A stretch of 58,643 nucleotides of DNA from Candidatus Halocynthiibacter alkanivorans (GCF_003333265.1 NZ_QOLB01000133.1:1-58643), one strand, 5' to 3'; shown: positions 9,134 to 19,456, counted from the stretch's first letter. A program made the numbers and translations. The notes: generated from the sequence alone by a model not told the origin.

Positions 9134-9553
9134 CTATCCCCCGCGCAGCAGTAGCGCCGCCACCTGGCGGTGGTGCGGCGCATTGCGGTGTTCAAACAGA
9201 TAGATCCCCTGCCAGCGCCCCAGCGCCGGTCGTCCGTTGATGACCGGAAGCTGCAGGCTGACCGGCAACATCGCCGCTTTGATATGGGCTGGCATATCGT
9301 CGGGCCCCTCATAGGTATGGGTCAGATAACCCATCGACGGATCCGTGGTTGGCGGCACCAGCCGGTGGAAAAACGCCTGCAAATCACTCTGAACTTCGGG
9401 ATCAGCATTTTCCTGGATCAGCAATGAGGCCGAGGTATGCTGCACAAATAATGTCAGCAACCCGTCGCCCTGCGGCGCGCACCAGTCACTGACCTGTTGG
9501 GTAAATTCATAAAGGCCGGGGCCCGATGTGGTGATGTTGAATGTGCAATGCAT
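9134..9553 (-). CDS. YjbQ family protein (UPF0047)
   Basis: This 139-residue protein belongs to the YjbQ/UPF0047 family, some members of which show thiamine-phosphate synthase activity; the physiological role is unsettled. Conserved features are VQHTSASLLIQENADP (about 42-57) and, near the C-terminus, GRWQGIYLFEHRNAPHHR. The conserved histidine and glutamate positions expected in the compact barrel are present. It is convergent with the upstream signalling protein (26 bp gap) and stands alone. Family call firm, function uncertain. Confidence 0.9.
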   Translation of the reverse strand: MHCTFNITTSGPGLYEFTQQVSDWCAPQGDGLLTLFVQHTSASLLIQENADPEVQSDLQAFFHRLVPPTTDPSMGYLTHTYEGPDDMPAHIKAAMLPVSLQLPVINGRPALGRWQGIYLFEHRNAPHHRQVAALLLRGG

Positions 9554-9701
9554 AAGCAGAGTGTCGCCGATTGCGTGCTGCCAGGCCAGAAAAACACAAC
9601 AATATCACCCCGCTTTCCACTTTAACGTGTTATTTGAACGGCAAGGGCGATAATGCGGCCGGTTTTCTGCTGCTTTTCCGCCTGTTGAACAGGAGGAAAT
9701 T

Positions 9702-10586
9702 ATGACCCGGATGACAGCAAAAGACTTTGATCAGGAACTGCTCGACCTCTATGATTTCTATGCCCATGGCAAAATCACCAAACGCGAATTTCTCGACAAG
9801 GCCGGCAGGTTTGCGGTCGGAAGTGTCACCGCGCTGGCACTGTTAAAAATGCTCAGCCCCAATTACGCGCTGGCGCAGCAGGTGGCGGCTGATGACGCTG
9901 GCATTGACGCCGGCTACATCACCTATGACTCCCCCGATGGCAATGGCGAAGTCCGCGCCTATCAGGTGCGCCCTGCCGGCGTCGACGGCCCCCTGCCCGC
10001 CGTGTTGGTGGTGCATGAGAACCGCGGGCTGAACCCCTATATTGAGGACGTCGCGCGCCGCGTGGCCAAGGCAGGATTCCTGGCGCTGGCACCGGATGGG
10101 CTGACTTCGGTCGGGGGCTATCCTGGCAATGACAATGACGGGCGGGCGCTGCAGAAAACCGTTGATCGCACCAAATTGATGAACGACTTTTTCGCCGGCG
10201 TCGAACACCTGCTGGCGCGCTCTGACATCAGTAAAGTCGGGGCGGTCGGCTTTTGTTACGGCGGCGGTGTCTGCAACGCGCTCTCGGTGGCCTTCCCGGA
10301 ACTGGCCGCCTCAGTGCCGTTTTATGGCCGGCAGGCCAGCGCGGCAGACGTGCCGAAAATCCAGTCGCCGCTGCTCCTGCATTACGCCGGGCTGGATGAG
10401 CGCATCAATGGCGGCTGGCTCGACTATGAAGCGGCGTTAAAAGCCAATGGCAAGACTTACACCGCCCATATCTATGACGGCGTCAACCACGGGTTCCACA
10501 ACGACACCACACCGCGCTATGACGAAGAGATGGCGGAACTGGCCTGGACGCGCACCATCGCATTTTTTGGCGAACACCTGAGCTAA
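9702..10586 (+). CDS. Dienelactone hydrolase family protein, probably exported
   Basis: This is an alpha/beta hydrolase of 294 residues. The nucleophile motif is GFCYGGG, with cysteine in place of serine as in dienelactone hydrolases. The supporting residues are visible as VVHENRGL (Glu), AGLDERI (Asp) and GVNHGFHND (His). An N-terminal region of about 60 residues contains [22 protein letters not shown], which resembles a signal or anchor segment with a Tat-like basic start, and it ends at ALAQQ, a plausible cleavage site. Similar long YghX-type members are common in proteobacteria; the natural substrate is unknown. A ribosome-binding site aggagg lies 7 bases before the ATG. A bidirectional terminator separates it from rpoD. 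Confidence 0.88.
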   Translation: MTRMTAKDFDQELLDLYDFYAHGKITKREFLDKAGRFAVGSVTALALLKMLSPNYALAQQVAADDAGIDAGYITYDSPDGNGEVRAYQVRPAGVDGPLPAVLVVHENRGLNPYIEDVARRVAKAGFLALAPDGLTSVGGYPGNDNDGRALQKTVDRTKLMNDFFAGVEHLLARSDISKVGAVGFCYGGGVCNALSVAFPELAASVPFYGRQASAADVPKIQSPLLLHYAGLDERINGGWLDYEAALKANGKTYTAHIYDGVNHGFHNDTTPRYDEEMAELAWTRTIAFFGEHLS

Positions 10587-10637
10587 ACGGACGTCTGATC
10601 CTGGCCGGCAGGTGATGCAGGCCATCACCAGACAGCA

Positions 10638-10665
10638 AAAAGCCCCGCAGGTTTGCGGGGCTTTT
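10638..10665. terminator. Bidirectional rho-independent terminator
   Basis: A perfect 12-bp stem (aaaagccccgca / tgcggggctttt) with a GGTT loop is flanked by A-rich sequence on the left arm and T-rich on the right. It lies between the convergent ends of the hydrolase gene and rpoD and can serve both. Confidence 0.93.
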
Positions 10666-10697
10666 CACAATTGGAACAACCGCTAAGGCTGAAGTGC

Positions 10698-12683
10698 TTA
10701 CTGATCCAGGAAGCTGCGCAGCTTGCGCGAACGGCTGGGGTGTTTCAGTTTGCGCAACGCTTTGGCTTCGATCTGACGGATACGTTCGCGGGTGACCGAG
10801 AACTGCTGGCCGACTTCTTCCAGCGTATGGTCGGTGTTCATGCCGATACCAAAACGCATCCGCAACACCCGCTCTTCGCGTGGAGTCAGGCTGGCCAGAA
10901 CCCGCGTGGTAGTTTCCTTCAGGTTTTCCTGAATGGCCGAGTCCAGCGGCAGGATCGCGTTTTTGTCTTCGATAAAGTCGCCGAGCTGGCTGTCTTCTTC
11001 GTCGCCAATCGGAGTTTCCAGCGAAATCGGTTCCTTGGCGATCTTCATCACCTTGCGCACTTTTTCCAGAGGCATCTGCAGCTTTTCAGCCAGCTCCTCG
11101 GGAGTCGGTTCGCGGCCGATTTCATGCAGCATCTGGCGCCCGGTGCGCACAAGTTTGTTGATCGTTTCGATCATATGCACCGGAATACGGATGGTGCGGG
11201 CCTGATCCGCGATGGAGCGGGTGATCGCCTGCCGGATCCACCATGTCGCATAGGTGGAGAATTTATAACCGCGGCGGTATTCAAACTTGTCCACCGCCTT
11301 CATCAGGCCGATGTTGCCTTCCTGAATCAGATCAAGGAATTGCAGACCGCGGTTGGTGTATTTCTTGGCGATCGAAATCACCAGGCGCAGGTTGGCTTCG
11401 ACCATTTCTTTCTTGGCCTGGCGCGCTTCTTTTTCGCCCTTCTGGACCTGCTGCACGATGCGGCGGAATTCGCTGACATCCACACCGATATACTGACCAA
11501 CCTGGGCCATTTCGCCGCGCAGCTCTTCGATTTTCGGAGTGAACCGTTCGACATAAGTCTGCCAGGCGCGGCCGGTGTTGGCGCCCATGCGTTCCAGCCA
11601 GGTCGGGTCCAGCTCGCTGCCGCGATACGCATCGACAAATTCACGGCGGTTGATGCGGGCCTGGTCTGCCAGTTTCACCATATTGCTGTCGATCGACATG
11701 ATGCGGCGGTTGATGCCATAAAGCTGGTCGATCAGCGCTTCGATCCGGTTGTTATGCAGGTGCAGCTCATTCACCAGCAGCACGATCTGAGAGCGCAGTT
11801 TCTGATAGGCCGCCTCCGATGCATCGCTGAAAGAGCCGTCCTGGTTCAGGGTCGCGGACATGCGCAGATCCTGCATTTCCGACAGTTCTTCATAATCATG
11901 GGCGATGATTTCCAGCGTTTCCAGAACCTGCGGCTTAAGCACAGCTTCCATCGCGGCGAGCGACATGTTGGCCTGCTCGTCTTCATCATCATCGTCATCG
12001 TCGACCTGAATCGGATTGCCGTCCGCATCCAGCTCCTGTTTGACTTCTTTTTTCTCTTCAGCGGCCGGGGCGCCCGCGACCACTGGCGCAACCACACCGT
12101 TATCGTCGTCGCCCTCAACACCGCTGCCAAATGTGGCATCCAGATCGATCACATCGCGCAGAAGAATGTCTTCTGACAGAAGTTCGTCGCGCCAGATGGT
12201 GATCGCCTGAAAGGTCAGCGGGCTTTCACAAAGCCCGGCGATCATCGTATTGCGGCCGGCCTCAATGCGTTTGGCGATGGCAATTTCGCCTTCGCGGGAC
12301 AGCAGTTCAACCGAGCCCATTTCACGCAGATACATGCGCACAGGGTCATCGGTGCGGTCCAGTTTTTCCGCCGCGGCGGTCGACACCGCAACATCGCGGT
12401 TGGCGTTGGCCTCGACCAGAGCGGTGGAGCCTTTGCCCTCTTCCTCTTCGGCCTCTTCATCTTCGATGATGTTGATACCCATTTCTGACAGCAGAGACAT
12501 CACGTCTTCGATCTGTTCAGATGACACCTGTTCCGGAGGCAGAACTTTGTTGAGCTGGTCGTAGGTGACGTAGCCTTTTTCGCGCGCCTCAGCGATCATC
12601 TTTTTGACGGCGGCCTGGCTCATGTCCAGACCTTCGGCGTCCTGATGGTCACGTTTCTGTTCGTCGGTGTCTTTAGCGGCCAT
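10698..12683 (-). CDS. rpoD: Primary RNA polymerase sigma factor RpoD
   Basis: This is the housekeeping sigma factor, 661 residues from the ATG at 12683, which has gaaggag at good spacing; a TTG five codons upstream is less likely. Region 1.1 lies at the N-terminus, then an acidic stretch (EDEEAEEEE) and a large non-conserved region with a second acidic run (DDDDDDEDE). Region 2 carries [20 protein letters not shown] and the melting motif [11 protein letters not shown]. Regions 3 and 4 end with the helix-turn-helix [17 protein letters not shown]. It is downstream of dnaG on the same strand with a 156-bp gap, as usual in this order. Confidence 0.98.
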   Translation of the reverse strand: MAAKDTDEQKRDHQDAEGLDMSQAAVKKMIAEAREKGYVTYDQLNKVLPPEQVSSEQIEDVMSLLSEMGINIIEDEEAEEEEGKGSTALVEANANRDVAVSTAAAEKLDRTDDPVRMYLREMGSVELLSREGEIAIAKRIEAGRNTMIAGLCESPLTFQAITIWRDELLSEDILLRDVIDLDATFGSGVEGDDDNGVVAPVVAGAPAAEEKKEVKQELDADGNPIQVDDDDDDEDEQANMSLAAMEAVLKPQVLETLEIIAHDYEELSEMQDLRMSATLNQDGSFSDASEAAYQKLRSQIVLLVNELHLHNNRIEALIDQLYGINRRIMSIDSNMVKLADQARINRREFVDAYRGSELDPTWLERMGANTGRAWQTYVERFTPKIEELRGEMAQVGQYIGVDVSEFRRIVQQVQKGEKEARQAKKEMVEANLRLVISIAKKYTNRGLQFLDLIQEGNIGLMKAVDKFEYRRGYKFSTYATWWIRQAITRSIADQARTIRIPVHMIETINKLVRTGRQMLHEIGREPTPEELAEKLQMPLEKVRKVMKIAKEPISLETPIGDEEDSQLGDFIEDKNAILPLDSAIQENLKETTTRVLASLTPREERVLRMRFGIGMNTDHTLEEVGQQFSVTRERIRQIEAKALRKLKHPSRSRKLRSFLDQ

Positions 12684-12839
12684 GCGGCACTCCTTCAAGA
12701 GAGCGGGTCTTTAAAACGATATCTGTGTCCGGCGAAGTGATTCGCCGCAGAGTCGACGTCGAATCAATACCCGTGGTCAGATGATTCGGACAGTCGATAT
12801 CCCTGATTTCTTTATGTCTGATTCCAGTTGCGGGCAGAA

Positions 12840-15119
12840 TCAGGGGTTATTTGGTTTCTTATAGGTAATTCTGCTCAATAATTCATCAAGCGACCCCCGT
12901 TCTTCACGGTTCATAACAGCGCCGTTTTCCCCGGTGTCATATTCCATCTTATCTTCCGATTCGGAGCGGGTTGCTTTGTGGCTGCGCTCGGCGGCCTGCT
13001 GCAGGCGCCAGGTCAGTGTCTCACTACCAGTTTCAGCGCTGCGCAAATCCTCCATCGCTTCAGACAGTTCGCGTTTCAGACCCCGGCGCGCATCGAGCTT
13101 GGCGAATTCTTCTTCCAGACACTGGCGCGCGATTTCCGCATTGTCACGGTTCCGCACTGCGGGGGCGATCTTTACATGGTTAAGCGCAAACAATGTTTCA
13201 AGTGTGTCCGGCCCGAGCGCTTGTTCCATGTCTGCGCGCAACGCCTGACAATCGCGCCCAGGCGCCAGGCGCAGCACCGCGTCCCGGATCAGCATCAGAT
13301 CTATATTGTCCAGCTCAAGCTCTTCCAGAGCCTCTTCAAAATCCACCACGACCGACGGGGTCGAAACACAGGCGGCCAGGACCACGCAGGCCCGCATGTG
13401 CATTTCGATTTCATCATCGCTGGCGCCGACCAGAAAAGAGCTCCGGGCGGTCGGGGATGCCGGTGCCGGCGCGCCAAAGCGGGATTTGGAGAATTTGCCT
13501 TTGCTGAATTTTCCTTTTGCGCCACCTGCCCCGCGCGCAGCGCCGCCATAACTGCCGCTGCCACCATAACTACCACCAGCGTCACTGCCGCCGCTGAAAT
13601 TATTGCTAAAGCCGTCGCCATAGCTGTCACCGCCATAGCGGTCACCGCCGCTGCCGCCATTGCCGCTGCCGCTGCCGCTGCCGCTGCCGCTGCCGCTGCC
13701 GCTGCCGCTGCCGCCACTGCGGAAATCGTCTTCATAGTTGCCGCTGCCAGCACGGAAATCATCGCCATCGCGGAAATCGTCGCTGCGCCAGTCATGATCG
13801 TCGCCGGGACGCTGGTCCTGGGTCGACGGTTTGCCGCCACGGAACAGCTGCCAGCGCAGATCTTTGATATCGTCGCCATAATGCTGACGGATTGAGCTGT
13901 CTTTGATCTTGCGGATCGCCTGGCGCAATGATTTGTCCAGCGCCGCTTTGCGCTCAGGGCTGTCAAACACCTTGCCTTCGGTCTCGCGTTGCCACAACAG
14001 CTTCACCATCGGTACAGCGCCATCAATCACAGCCTGCATGGCTTCGCGTCCCTGGTCCTTGATCAGATCATCGGGATCGAGCCCGTCGGGCATGATGGCA
14101 AAGCGCAGCGCCTGCCCGGCTTCCAGCAATGGCAGCGCCAGATCAATCACCCGCATCGCGGCGCGCAGACCCGCCTTGTCCCCGTCCAGCGCGATCACCG
14201 GCTCCGGATGAATACGCCACATCAGCCGCAGCTGGTCCTCGGTGATCGCCGTGCCCAGCGGCGCAACGGTGGCGCCAAAGCCGGCTTCTGCCAGCGCAAT
14301 CACATCCATATAACCTTCGGCGACGATCAGCTGCTGATCTTTGCCCGAAGCCTCACGCGCGGGGCCGTGATTATAGAGGCTGCGCCCCTTGTCAAAAAGT
14401 TCGGTTTCCGGACTGTTCAGATATTTCGCCCGCGCGTTGGTATCCATCGAGCGTCCGCCCAGCGCGATACAGCGCCCGCGCGCATCCCGGATCGGAAAAA
14501 TTATCCGGCCACGGAACCGGTCGTAAGGTGCGCCGCCATCATCGGGTTTCGCCGCCAGACCAGCGTCAATGATCAGATCCGGCGCAATGCCCTTGTCGCA
14601 CAGATGGCGAAAGGTTGCCTGGCGCCCGTCCGGCGCATAGCCAATGTCAAACCGGCCACGGGTGGCAAGCGACATGCCGCGCCGGTCCAGATAGTCCCGT
14701 GCACCCTGACCGGCTGCAGTTTTCAGGGACATGGTAAAAAACTGCACCGCTGCTTCCATCACTTCGGTCAGCTGGGTGCGGCGGTTGGCTTTTTTCTGCG
14801 CCTGGGGGTCGCGCGCCGGCATCGCCAGCCCCGCTTCGCCGGCGAGAATCTGGACCGCCTCCATAAAACCGACATTCTCGGTCTCCTGGACAAAACTGAT
14901 CGCATCGCCTTTGGCCTGACAGCCAAAACAGTAATAAAACCCTTTACGGTCATCGACGTGGAAACTGGCGGATTTTTCCTGATGGAACGGGCACGGCGCC
15001 CACATGTCGCCTTTGCCCTGATTTGATTTGCGCACATCCCACATCACCTTGCGCCCCACGACCTGGGTCAGCGAGGTTCGGGTGCGCAACTCATCAATAA
15101 ATCCGGGGGGCAAGCTCAT
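12840..15119 (-). CDS. dnaG: DNA primase DnaG
   Basis: Primase makes RNA primers for replication. From MSLPPGF the protein has 759 residues. The zinc-binding domain shows CPFHQEKSASF with FYYCFGC. The catalytic core and TOPRIM region include VAEGYMDVIAL and VIALDGDKAG. The helicase-binding domain is at the C-terminus. Between core and C-terminal domain lies an unusual linker of about 150 residues, rich in Gly, Ser and Asp, with a run of SG dipeptides and a basic KGKFSKGKFSKSRFG segment. A start 17 codons further upstream (15170) has a slightly better ribosome-binding site but adds a non-conserved leader. The gene is followed by rpoD. Confidence 0.97.
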   Translation of the reverse strand: MSLPPGFIDELRTRTSLTQVVGRKVMWDVRKSNQGKGDMWAPCPFHQEKSASFHVDDRKGFYYCFGCQAKGDAISFVQETENVGFMEAVQILAGEAGLAMPARDPQAQKKANRRTQLTEVMEAAVQFFTMSLKTAAGQGARDYLDRRGMSLATRGRFDIGYAPDGRQATFRHLCDKGIAPDLIIDAGLAAKPDDGGAPYDRFRGRIIFPIRDARGRCIALGGRSMDTNARAKYLNSPETELFDKGRSLYNHGPAREASGKDQQLIVAEGYMDVIALAEAGFGATVAPLGTAITEDQLRLMWRIHPEPVIALDGDKAGLRAAMRVIDLALPLLEAGQALRFAIMPDGLDPDDLIKDQGREAMQAVIDGAVPMVKLLWQRETEGKVFDSPERKAALDKSLRQAIRKIKDSSIRQHYGDDIKDLRWQLFRGGKPSTQDQRPGDDHDWRSDDFRDGDDFRAGSGNYEDDFRSGGSGSGSGSGSGSGSGSGNGGSGGDRYGGDSYGDGFSNNFSGGSDAGGSYGGSGSYGGAARGAGGAKGKFSKGKFSKSRFGAPAPASPTARSSFLVGASDDEIEMHMRACVVLAACVSTPSVVVDFEEALEELELDNIDLMLIRDAVLRLAPGRDCQALRADMEQALGPDTLETLFALNHVKIAPAVRNRDNAEIARQCLEEEFAKLDARRGLKRELSEAMEDLRSAETGSETLTWRLQQAAERSHKATRSESEDKMEYDTGENGAVMNREERGSLDELLSRITYKKPNNP
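13662..13709. repeat. Hexanucleotide tandem array (gccgct)8 inside dnaG
   Basis: Eight perfect gccgct units run in tandem, with a partial ninth. On the coding strand they read agcggc and encode Ser-Gly repeats in the primase linker. The unit is a multiple of three, so slippage changes linker length without shifting the frame. Confidence 0.95.
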
Positions 15120-15398
15120 AGGCACAATATCGGATGCCCGCGAGCCAAAGTCCAGACACGTTGCGGACATGGCCCCGCTTCTCATTGTTCACTTACTGGA
15201 AACAGTTATCCGGACCGTTCCATTTTGTGGCAAATCGCGCCTCAAATTCCCTTTTTAAATAGTTAACGGCCTTAGTTTTGCCACGACTCGATGGTTTCTG
15301 GGATGGCAGAAATACGCCCGGGGTTGGTAAAATACGGTTCAGTTTTTCAGCATCTCCGCCCCTGCAGCCCAGACCACACCGAATGGGAGACCGCCAGA

Positions 15399-17012
15399 AT
15401 GACACAGACACCTAAATTGCCGGGGTCGCGCCGCCGGAAACCCCGCCTGCCGGTCTTGCTGGCATTTGGCCGCGACGAAAACGGCTCTCTGGTGGTGTTC
15501 AGCCTGTTTATTTTTGTCATGATGGTGCTGGTTGGCGGCATGGCGGTTGATTTTATCCGCTTTGAAAACACCCGCACCCGGCTGCAAAACACGCTGGACC
15601 GCGCCATTCTGGCCGCCGCAGACCTGAACCAGACCTTGCCGGCCAAGGACGTGGTGCTCGACTATTTCGATAAGGCAGATCTGTCAGAGTATATTTCAGA
15701 AGATGACGTCATTGTTGAAGAATCGACGACTTACAGAACGGTGACAGCCACGGCGACAGCCGAGCTGCCCTCACTGTTCCTGAATGCCATAGGCATTGAC
15801 ACTCTGGCTGCACCTGCCGCCGGCTCCGCGGAAGAACGCATCAGCGACCTGGAAATTTCGCTTGTGCTCGACATATCCGGCTCCATGGGCAGTTACAGCC
15901 GGATCAGCAATATGCGCACCGCGGCGCGCAATTTTGTCGACACTATTTTTACAACCAGCGAAGACGGCAAAGTCTCGATCTCGGTGCTGCCCTACTCCAC
16001 GCAGGTGAACATGAGCGGCATGTTTTTGCAAAACTACAGCCGCAGCCACGCCCAGAGCAATTCGTTCTGTGTTGACTTTGACGGCTCCGATTTCAATTCC
16101 AGTTCAGTTTCCCCCACCACCGTGCTGAAACAAACTGCGGAACTCGATCCGTGGAAAAGCTACCGCTCCGGCCAGACGCCGACAACCCGGGTCTGCCGCA
16201 CCGGCAGTTCTGCAGAAGCGCTGATCATGTCCGGCAATCAGACCGCGATCAAAGACAAGATCTCGGCCCTGACCGCCAGCGGCAATACCTCCATCGATAT
16301 CGGGGTGAAATGGGGCACAGCTCTGCTTGATCCGGCGACACAACCGATCATCAACAGCCTGAGCGAAGCGGGTTCTGTTGCCGCGAATTTTGCGGCCCGC
16401 CCAGCGCCCTACAGCGACACACAAACTATGAAAATTCTGGTGGTGATGACCGATGGGGTGAACACGTCGCAATATTACATGCCTGACCTGTATTCGAGTG
16501 GCCCCTCCGGGCTGTTCAAGGATCCCGACAGCGGGCGTATCTCAGTTCCCTATGACAATTGGGTGTGCGACGGCGGCTGCGGTTATCAGACCTGGTATTA
16601 CGAAATCCGGAGCAACACCCGCGCAGCAGAGCCCTATGGCGACACCAGCGGTGACCCGGCGCTTGAAATGGACTGGCGCGATGTCTGGAGCGAAATCACG
16701 GTCAACTATCATGCCTACATGCGCTACCGGGCGGAAGGCAGTTCCAGCGTCTATTACAGCTGGCGCGATGCCACCCGGCCCAAGGTCAGCAGCAGCACCA
16801 AGAACGCCCGGCTGGATTCGATCTGCACCGCCGCCAAGAACCAGGGCATTCTGATTTTCACCATCGGATTTGAAGTCACCGACAGCTCGGCGGTTATTAT
16901 GGAAAGCTGCGCCAGCTCGGCCTCCAATTTCTTTCGGGTCGCCGGCACTGAGATTGACGATGCCTTTGCTTCAATCGCCACCAAAGTTCAGAGTCTGAGG
17001 CTGATCCAATGA
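15399..17012 (+). CDS. tadG: TadG-like pilus assembly protein with von Willebrand A domain
   Basis: The 537-residue protein starts at the ATG at 15399 with ggaga 8 bases upstream. A short basic N-terminus is followed by DENGSLVVFSLFIFVMMVLVGGM, a Tad-type pseudopilin membrane segment. The von Willebrand A domain begins at about residue 150 with the metal-site motif DISGSMG and later has VVMTDGVNTSQY; a long insertion with paired cysteines (CDGGCG) lies before the final segment. TadG proteins tie Tad secretion to the envelope. It heads a three-gene operon joined to the next gene by an ATGA overlap. The rest of a tad cluster is not in the window. Confidence 0.87.
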   Translation: MTQTPKLPGSRRRKPRLPVLLAFGRDENGSLVVFSLFIFVMMVLVGGMAVDFIRFENTRTRLQNTLDRAILAAADLNQTLPAKDVVLDYFDKADLSEYISEDDVIVEESTTYRTVTATATAELPSLFLNAIGIDTLAAPAAGSAEERISDLEISLVLDISGSMGSYSRISNMRTAARNFVDTIFTTSEDGKVSISVLPYSTQVNMSGMFLQNYSRSHAQSNSFCVDFDGSDFNSSSVSPTTVLKQTAELDPWKSYRSGQTPTTRVCRTGSSAEALIMSGNQTAIKDKISALTASGNTSIDIGVKWGTALLDPATQPIINSLSEAGSVAANFAARPAPYSDTQTMKILVVMTDGVNTSQYYMPDLYSSGPSGLFKDPDSGRISVPYDNWVCDGGCGYQTWYYEIRSNTRAAEPYGDTSGDPALEMDWRDVWSEITVNYHAYMRYRAEGSSSVYYSWRDATRPKVSSSTKNARLDSICTAAKNQGILIFTIGFEVTDSSAVIMESCASSASNFFRVAGTEIDDAFASIATKVQSLRLIQ

Positions 17013-17542
17013 TGTTGAAACGCGCAAAATCATTTCTGTGCCGCGATGAGGCCGGCACGGCGACGATCGAATTCGTCATCCTGTTCCCCATTTTCATGAC
17101 GCTGCTGCTTTCGGCCTTTGAAGTCGGAATGTTCATGACCCGCCAGGTCCTGCTGGAACGCGGCGTTGATCTGGCGGTGCGCGACCTGCGGCTGGGGCTG
17201 ATGGTCAACCCGACACCAGCCTCGCTTAAAACTGCGGTCTGCGAATATGCCGGCCCGTTGGCCGGCTGCGCCAGCACGATCAGCATTGAGCTGCGCCCGA
17301 TCAGCAAAGAGACTTGGGTCCTGCCCACAGCAATTGTGCAATGCATCGACCGTAACGAAGAAATCAACCCTGACCTCACCTTTGATACCGGCACTGAAAA
17401 CGAACTCATGCTGGTGCGGGCCTGCATGGTGATCGACCCGGTGTTTGCCACTTCGGCCATTGTGGCACAGATGCCCAAAGATGAGTCGGGCGGCTATCAG
17501 ATCTACTCCAGTTCCATATTTGTAAACGAGCCGAACACATGA
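17009..17542 (+). CDS. tadE: TadE-like pseudopilin-type protein
   Basis: This is a 177-residue protein with the TadE signature near the N-terminus: a basic stretch, then DEAGTATIEFVILFPIFMTLL, where the glutamate of the hydrophobic segment (TIEF) matches the pseudopilin Glu+5 position. The rest should lie in the periplasm and has four cysteines. It overlaps the genes on both sides by ATGA, indicating translational coupling. It is likely processed by a Tad prepilin peptidase encoded elsewhere. Confidence 0.87.
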   Translation: MMLKRAKSFLCRDEAGTATIEFVILFPIFMTLLLSAFEVGMFMTRQVLLERGVDLAVRDLRLGLMVNPTPASLKTAVCEYAGPLAGCASTISIELRPISKETWVLPTAIVQCIDRNEEINPDLTFDTGTENELMLVRACMVIDPVFATSAIVAQMPKDESGGYQIYSSSIFVNEPNT

Positions 17543-18213
17543 CCCGTTTTTCCCTGCTGAAAGCACGCCTGCGCGGCTTTGCTGATGATGCCACCGGCAC
17601 CCTGTCTGTTGAAGCGGTGCTGATGTTCCCGCTGCTGGCCTGGGCCTATGTGGCAATGTTCACTTATTTTGATGTTTTTAAGGTGCGCAACATTTCGCAG
17701 AAATCGGCCTATGCGGTGTCCGATGCCCTGTCGCGCGAAACCGATGCGGTGGACGAAGCCTATATCAATGGCTTGCAGAGCCTCTACGCCTACCTGACGC
17801 CTTCGGCCGACACGACGCGGCTGCGGGTGAGTGAAGTGAAATATGCGGTGGACGCAGATACAGGCGAGGGAGACTATTCAGTGACCTGGTCTTACGCCAC
17901 CGGGACCTCTTACAATATGACCACTACAGAGCTGCAGGGCTTTCTGAACAGACTGCCGGTTATGGCCAACGGGGAACGTGCCATCCTGGTCGAAACCCTG
18001 TCCAGTTGGGTGCCGGTGTTCAATATCGGGCTCGACAGTTTTATCTTCAGCGATTTTGTGGTCACCAGCCCGCGATTTGCGTCGCAGCTCGCCTGGTCCG
18101 GACTTGCCACCTTTACCGGTGGTGGCAGCGATAACAATGACCTGGTTGGGGTCTATGACAGTGACGACGATGATCCGTCCGGTGTGTACGAATCTTACTG
18201 GCAGGGCGGATAG
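17539..18213 (+). CDS. TadE/TadG-like envelope protein
   Basis: The third gene of the operon encodes 224 residues. Its N-terminal region has DDATGTLSVEAVLMFPLLAWAYVAMF, again a TadE-type hydrophobic segment with the conserved glutamate (SVEA). The mature part is rich in Thr, Ser and Tyr. The C-terminal 30 residues are acidic and repetitive (YDSDDDDPSGVYESYW). It overlaps tadE by ATGA. It is probably a minor pseudopilin or an anchor, and less conserved than its neighbours. Confidence 0.8.
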   Translation: MTRFSLLKARLRGFADDATGTLSVEAVLMFPLLAWAYVAMFTYFDVFKVRNISQKSAYAVSDALSRETDAVDEAYINGLQSLYAYLTPSADTTRLRVSEVKYAVDADTGEGDYSVTWSYATGTSYNMTTTELQGFLNRLPVMANGERAILVETLSSWVPVFNIGLDSFIFSDFVVTSPRFASQLAWSGLATFTGGGSDNNDLVGVYDSDDDDPSGVYESYWQGG

Positions 18214-18285
18214 CCTGGTCCCGGAAATCGCGCTGGCCCCGGCCGGCACCAGCAGATCCTGATGCTCCCGGCCAGTGGGCGGCGC

Positions 18286-18783
18286 TTAGTCTTTCTGCAG
18301 TTCCATCAGCTGCGCCTGCATCACTTCGGACATGAACTTGCTCTGGCTGGCCGGGGTAACGCCGCCAATACCGATCGATTTTCCAATCCGCCACCACACA
18401 CCGGGCGCCCAGTGGCGCGGACCAGCGGTTTTGGTCCGGATCAGAAAACCATTGGATGGTTTCAGTGCAAAAGTACCGCGGTTGATCGAAGTAATATCTT
18501 CGATCCGGCAGATCACCTGACCGCCCTGAACCCGCAATTCGGTCCCGGTCAGCTCCAGCGTCATCGCCGAAGCGCGCCACGTTGCCTTGCCGAGCCACAG
18601 GGCACCAAACCCCATCAACCCCAGCAGGATCTGCCAGCCAACGGAAGAGGGCGGCGTCGAGAATGTGAGGTAGAGCAAAACAACGCCCAGCACCACCAGC
18701 ACGCCAACACCAAAATAGCGGCGCGCAGTCGCAGATGAAATTTCAGCAATCACAGTCTCGGGCGAAATAGAGGGCATGGGCAT
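18286..18783 (-). CDS. Two-pass membrane protein of unknown function
   Basis: From MPMPSISPE (ATG at 18783, with aggaaa 5 bases upstream) the protein has 165 residues. Two adjacent hydrophobic segments (about residues 21-38 and 45-60: FGVGVLVVLGVVLLYLTF and GWQILLGLMGFGALWLG) form a hairpin. The C-terminal part resembles a small beta-rich domain of PH-like type (LTGTELRVQGGQVICRIEDI). A conserved-looking GGVTPASQSKFMSEVM ends the protein. I cannot name the family with certainty. The next gene upstream on this strand, the TetR regulator, ends 58 bp before its start. Confidence 0.72.
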   Translation of the reverse strand: MPMPSISPETVIAEISSATARRYFGVGVLVVLGVVLLYLTFSTPPSSVGWQILLGLMGFGALWLGKATWRASAMTLELTGTELRVQGGQVICRIEDITSINRGTFALKPSNGFLIRTKTAGPRHWAPGVWWRIGKSIGIGGVTPASQSKFMSEVMQAQLMELQKD

Positions 18784-18841
18784 GGCTTTCCTGTCTGGTT
18801 GCCATGACATAGCCCCATATGGGGCCAAATACCAGTCGGTG

Positions 18842-19456
18842 CTACTGGGTAGGGCCAGCGCCCGTCCCTGCCGCCCCGACGGCGCCCCGGACCATATCCA
18901 GGTAGATTGTTTCCACGTCAGAAGCACTGAGGCGGCCGCCCTCGCGATACCAGGTGTTCACCCCGGTCAGCATCGCGATCACCGCCAGCGTGGCCAGTTT
19001 GATATCGGGCACCGAAAACACCTGCGCGGCGGCGCCCTGCTGCAGGATGGCTTCAAGCGCCTGTTCATAGCGGCGGCGCAACGCCTCGATGGTGGCGAAA
19101 TTATCCTCTGACAGGTTGCGCAGCTCCATATAGGCGATGAACACATGATCAGGCCGGTTCAGGTGGTAACGGATATGAAAACGCGCGAATGATTCCAGCT
19201 GCGCCAGCGGTGCCTCGCCCTTGTCCAGAGCTTGCCATTCCGCCAGAAGATGCTCCATATGCTCGCGCATCAGATCAAACAAAAGCGTTTGTTTGTCCGG
19301 AGTATAAAGATACAGCGCCCCGGCCTGCACGCCGACCTCCGCCGCGATCTGGCGCATCGACACCGCTGCGTAACCGTGGCGGGCGATCAGTTGCCGGGCG
19401 GCGGCGCGCACCCTGGGACCGGTGATATCTGAATGTGAACCTGTTTTACGTGCCAT
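18842..19456 (-). CDS. TetR family transcriptional regulator
   Basis: This is a 204-residue regulator with a helix-turn-helix at about residues 14-60 (AARQLIARHGYAAVSMRQIAAEVGVQ, then AGALYLYTPDKQTLL). The ligand-binding half is helical. It lies 200 bp from the divergent small lipoprotein and upstream of the membrane protein on the same strand, either of which it could control. No operator palindrome was convincing. The ligand is unknown. Confidence 0.88.
   Translation of the reverse strand: MARKTGSHSDITGPRVRAAARQLIARHGYAAVSMRQIAAEVGVQAGALYLYTPDKQTLLFDLMREHMEHLLAEWQALDKGEAPLAQLESFARFHIRYHLNRPDHVFIAYMELRNLSEDNFATIEALRRRYEQALEAILQQGAAAQVFSVPDIKLATLAVIAMLTGVNTWYREGGRLSASDVETIYLDMVRGAVGAAGTGAGPTQ

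Noticed and set aside
10653-12176. Long plus-strand open frame opposite rpoD
   Set aside because: It mirrors the rpoD frame, lacks family features and has no ribosome-binding site; rpoD is certain.
12978-13895. Alanine-rich open frame opposite dnaG
   Set aside because: The alanine runs come from the Ser-Gly repeat array read on the other strand.
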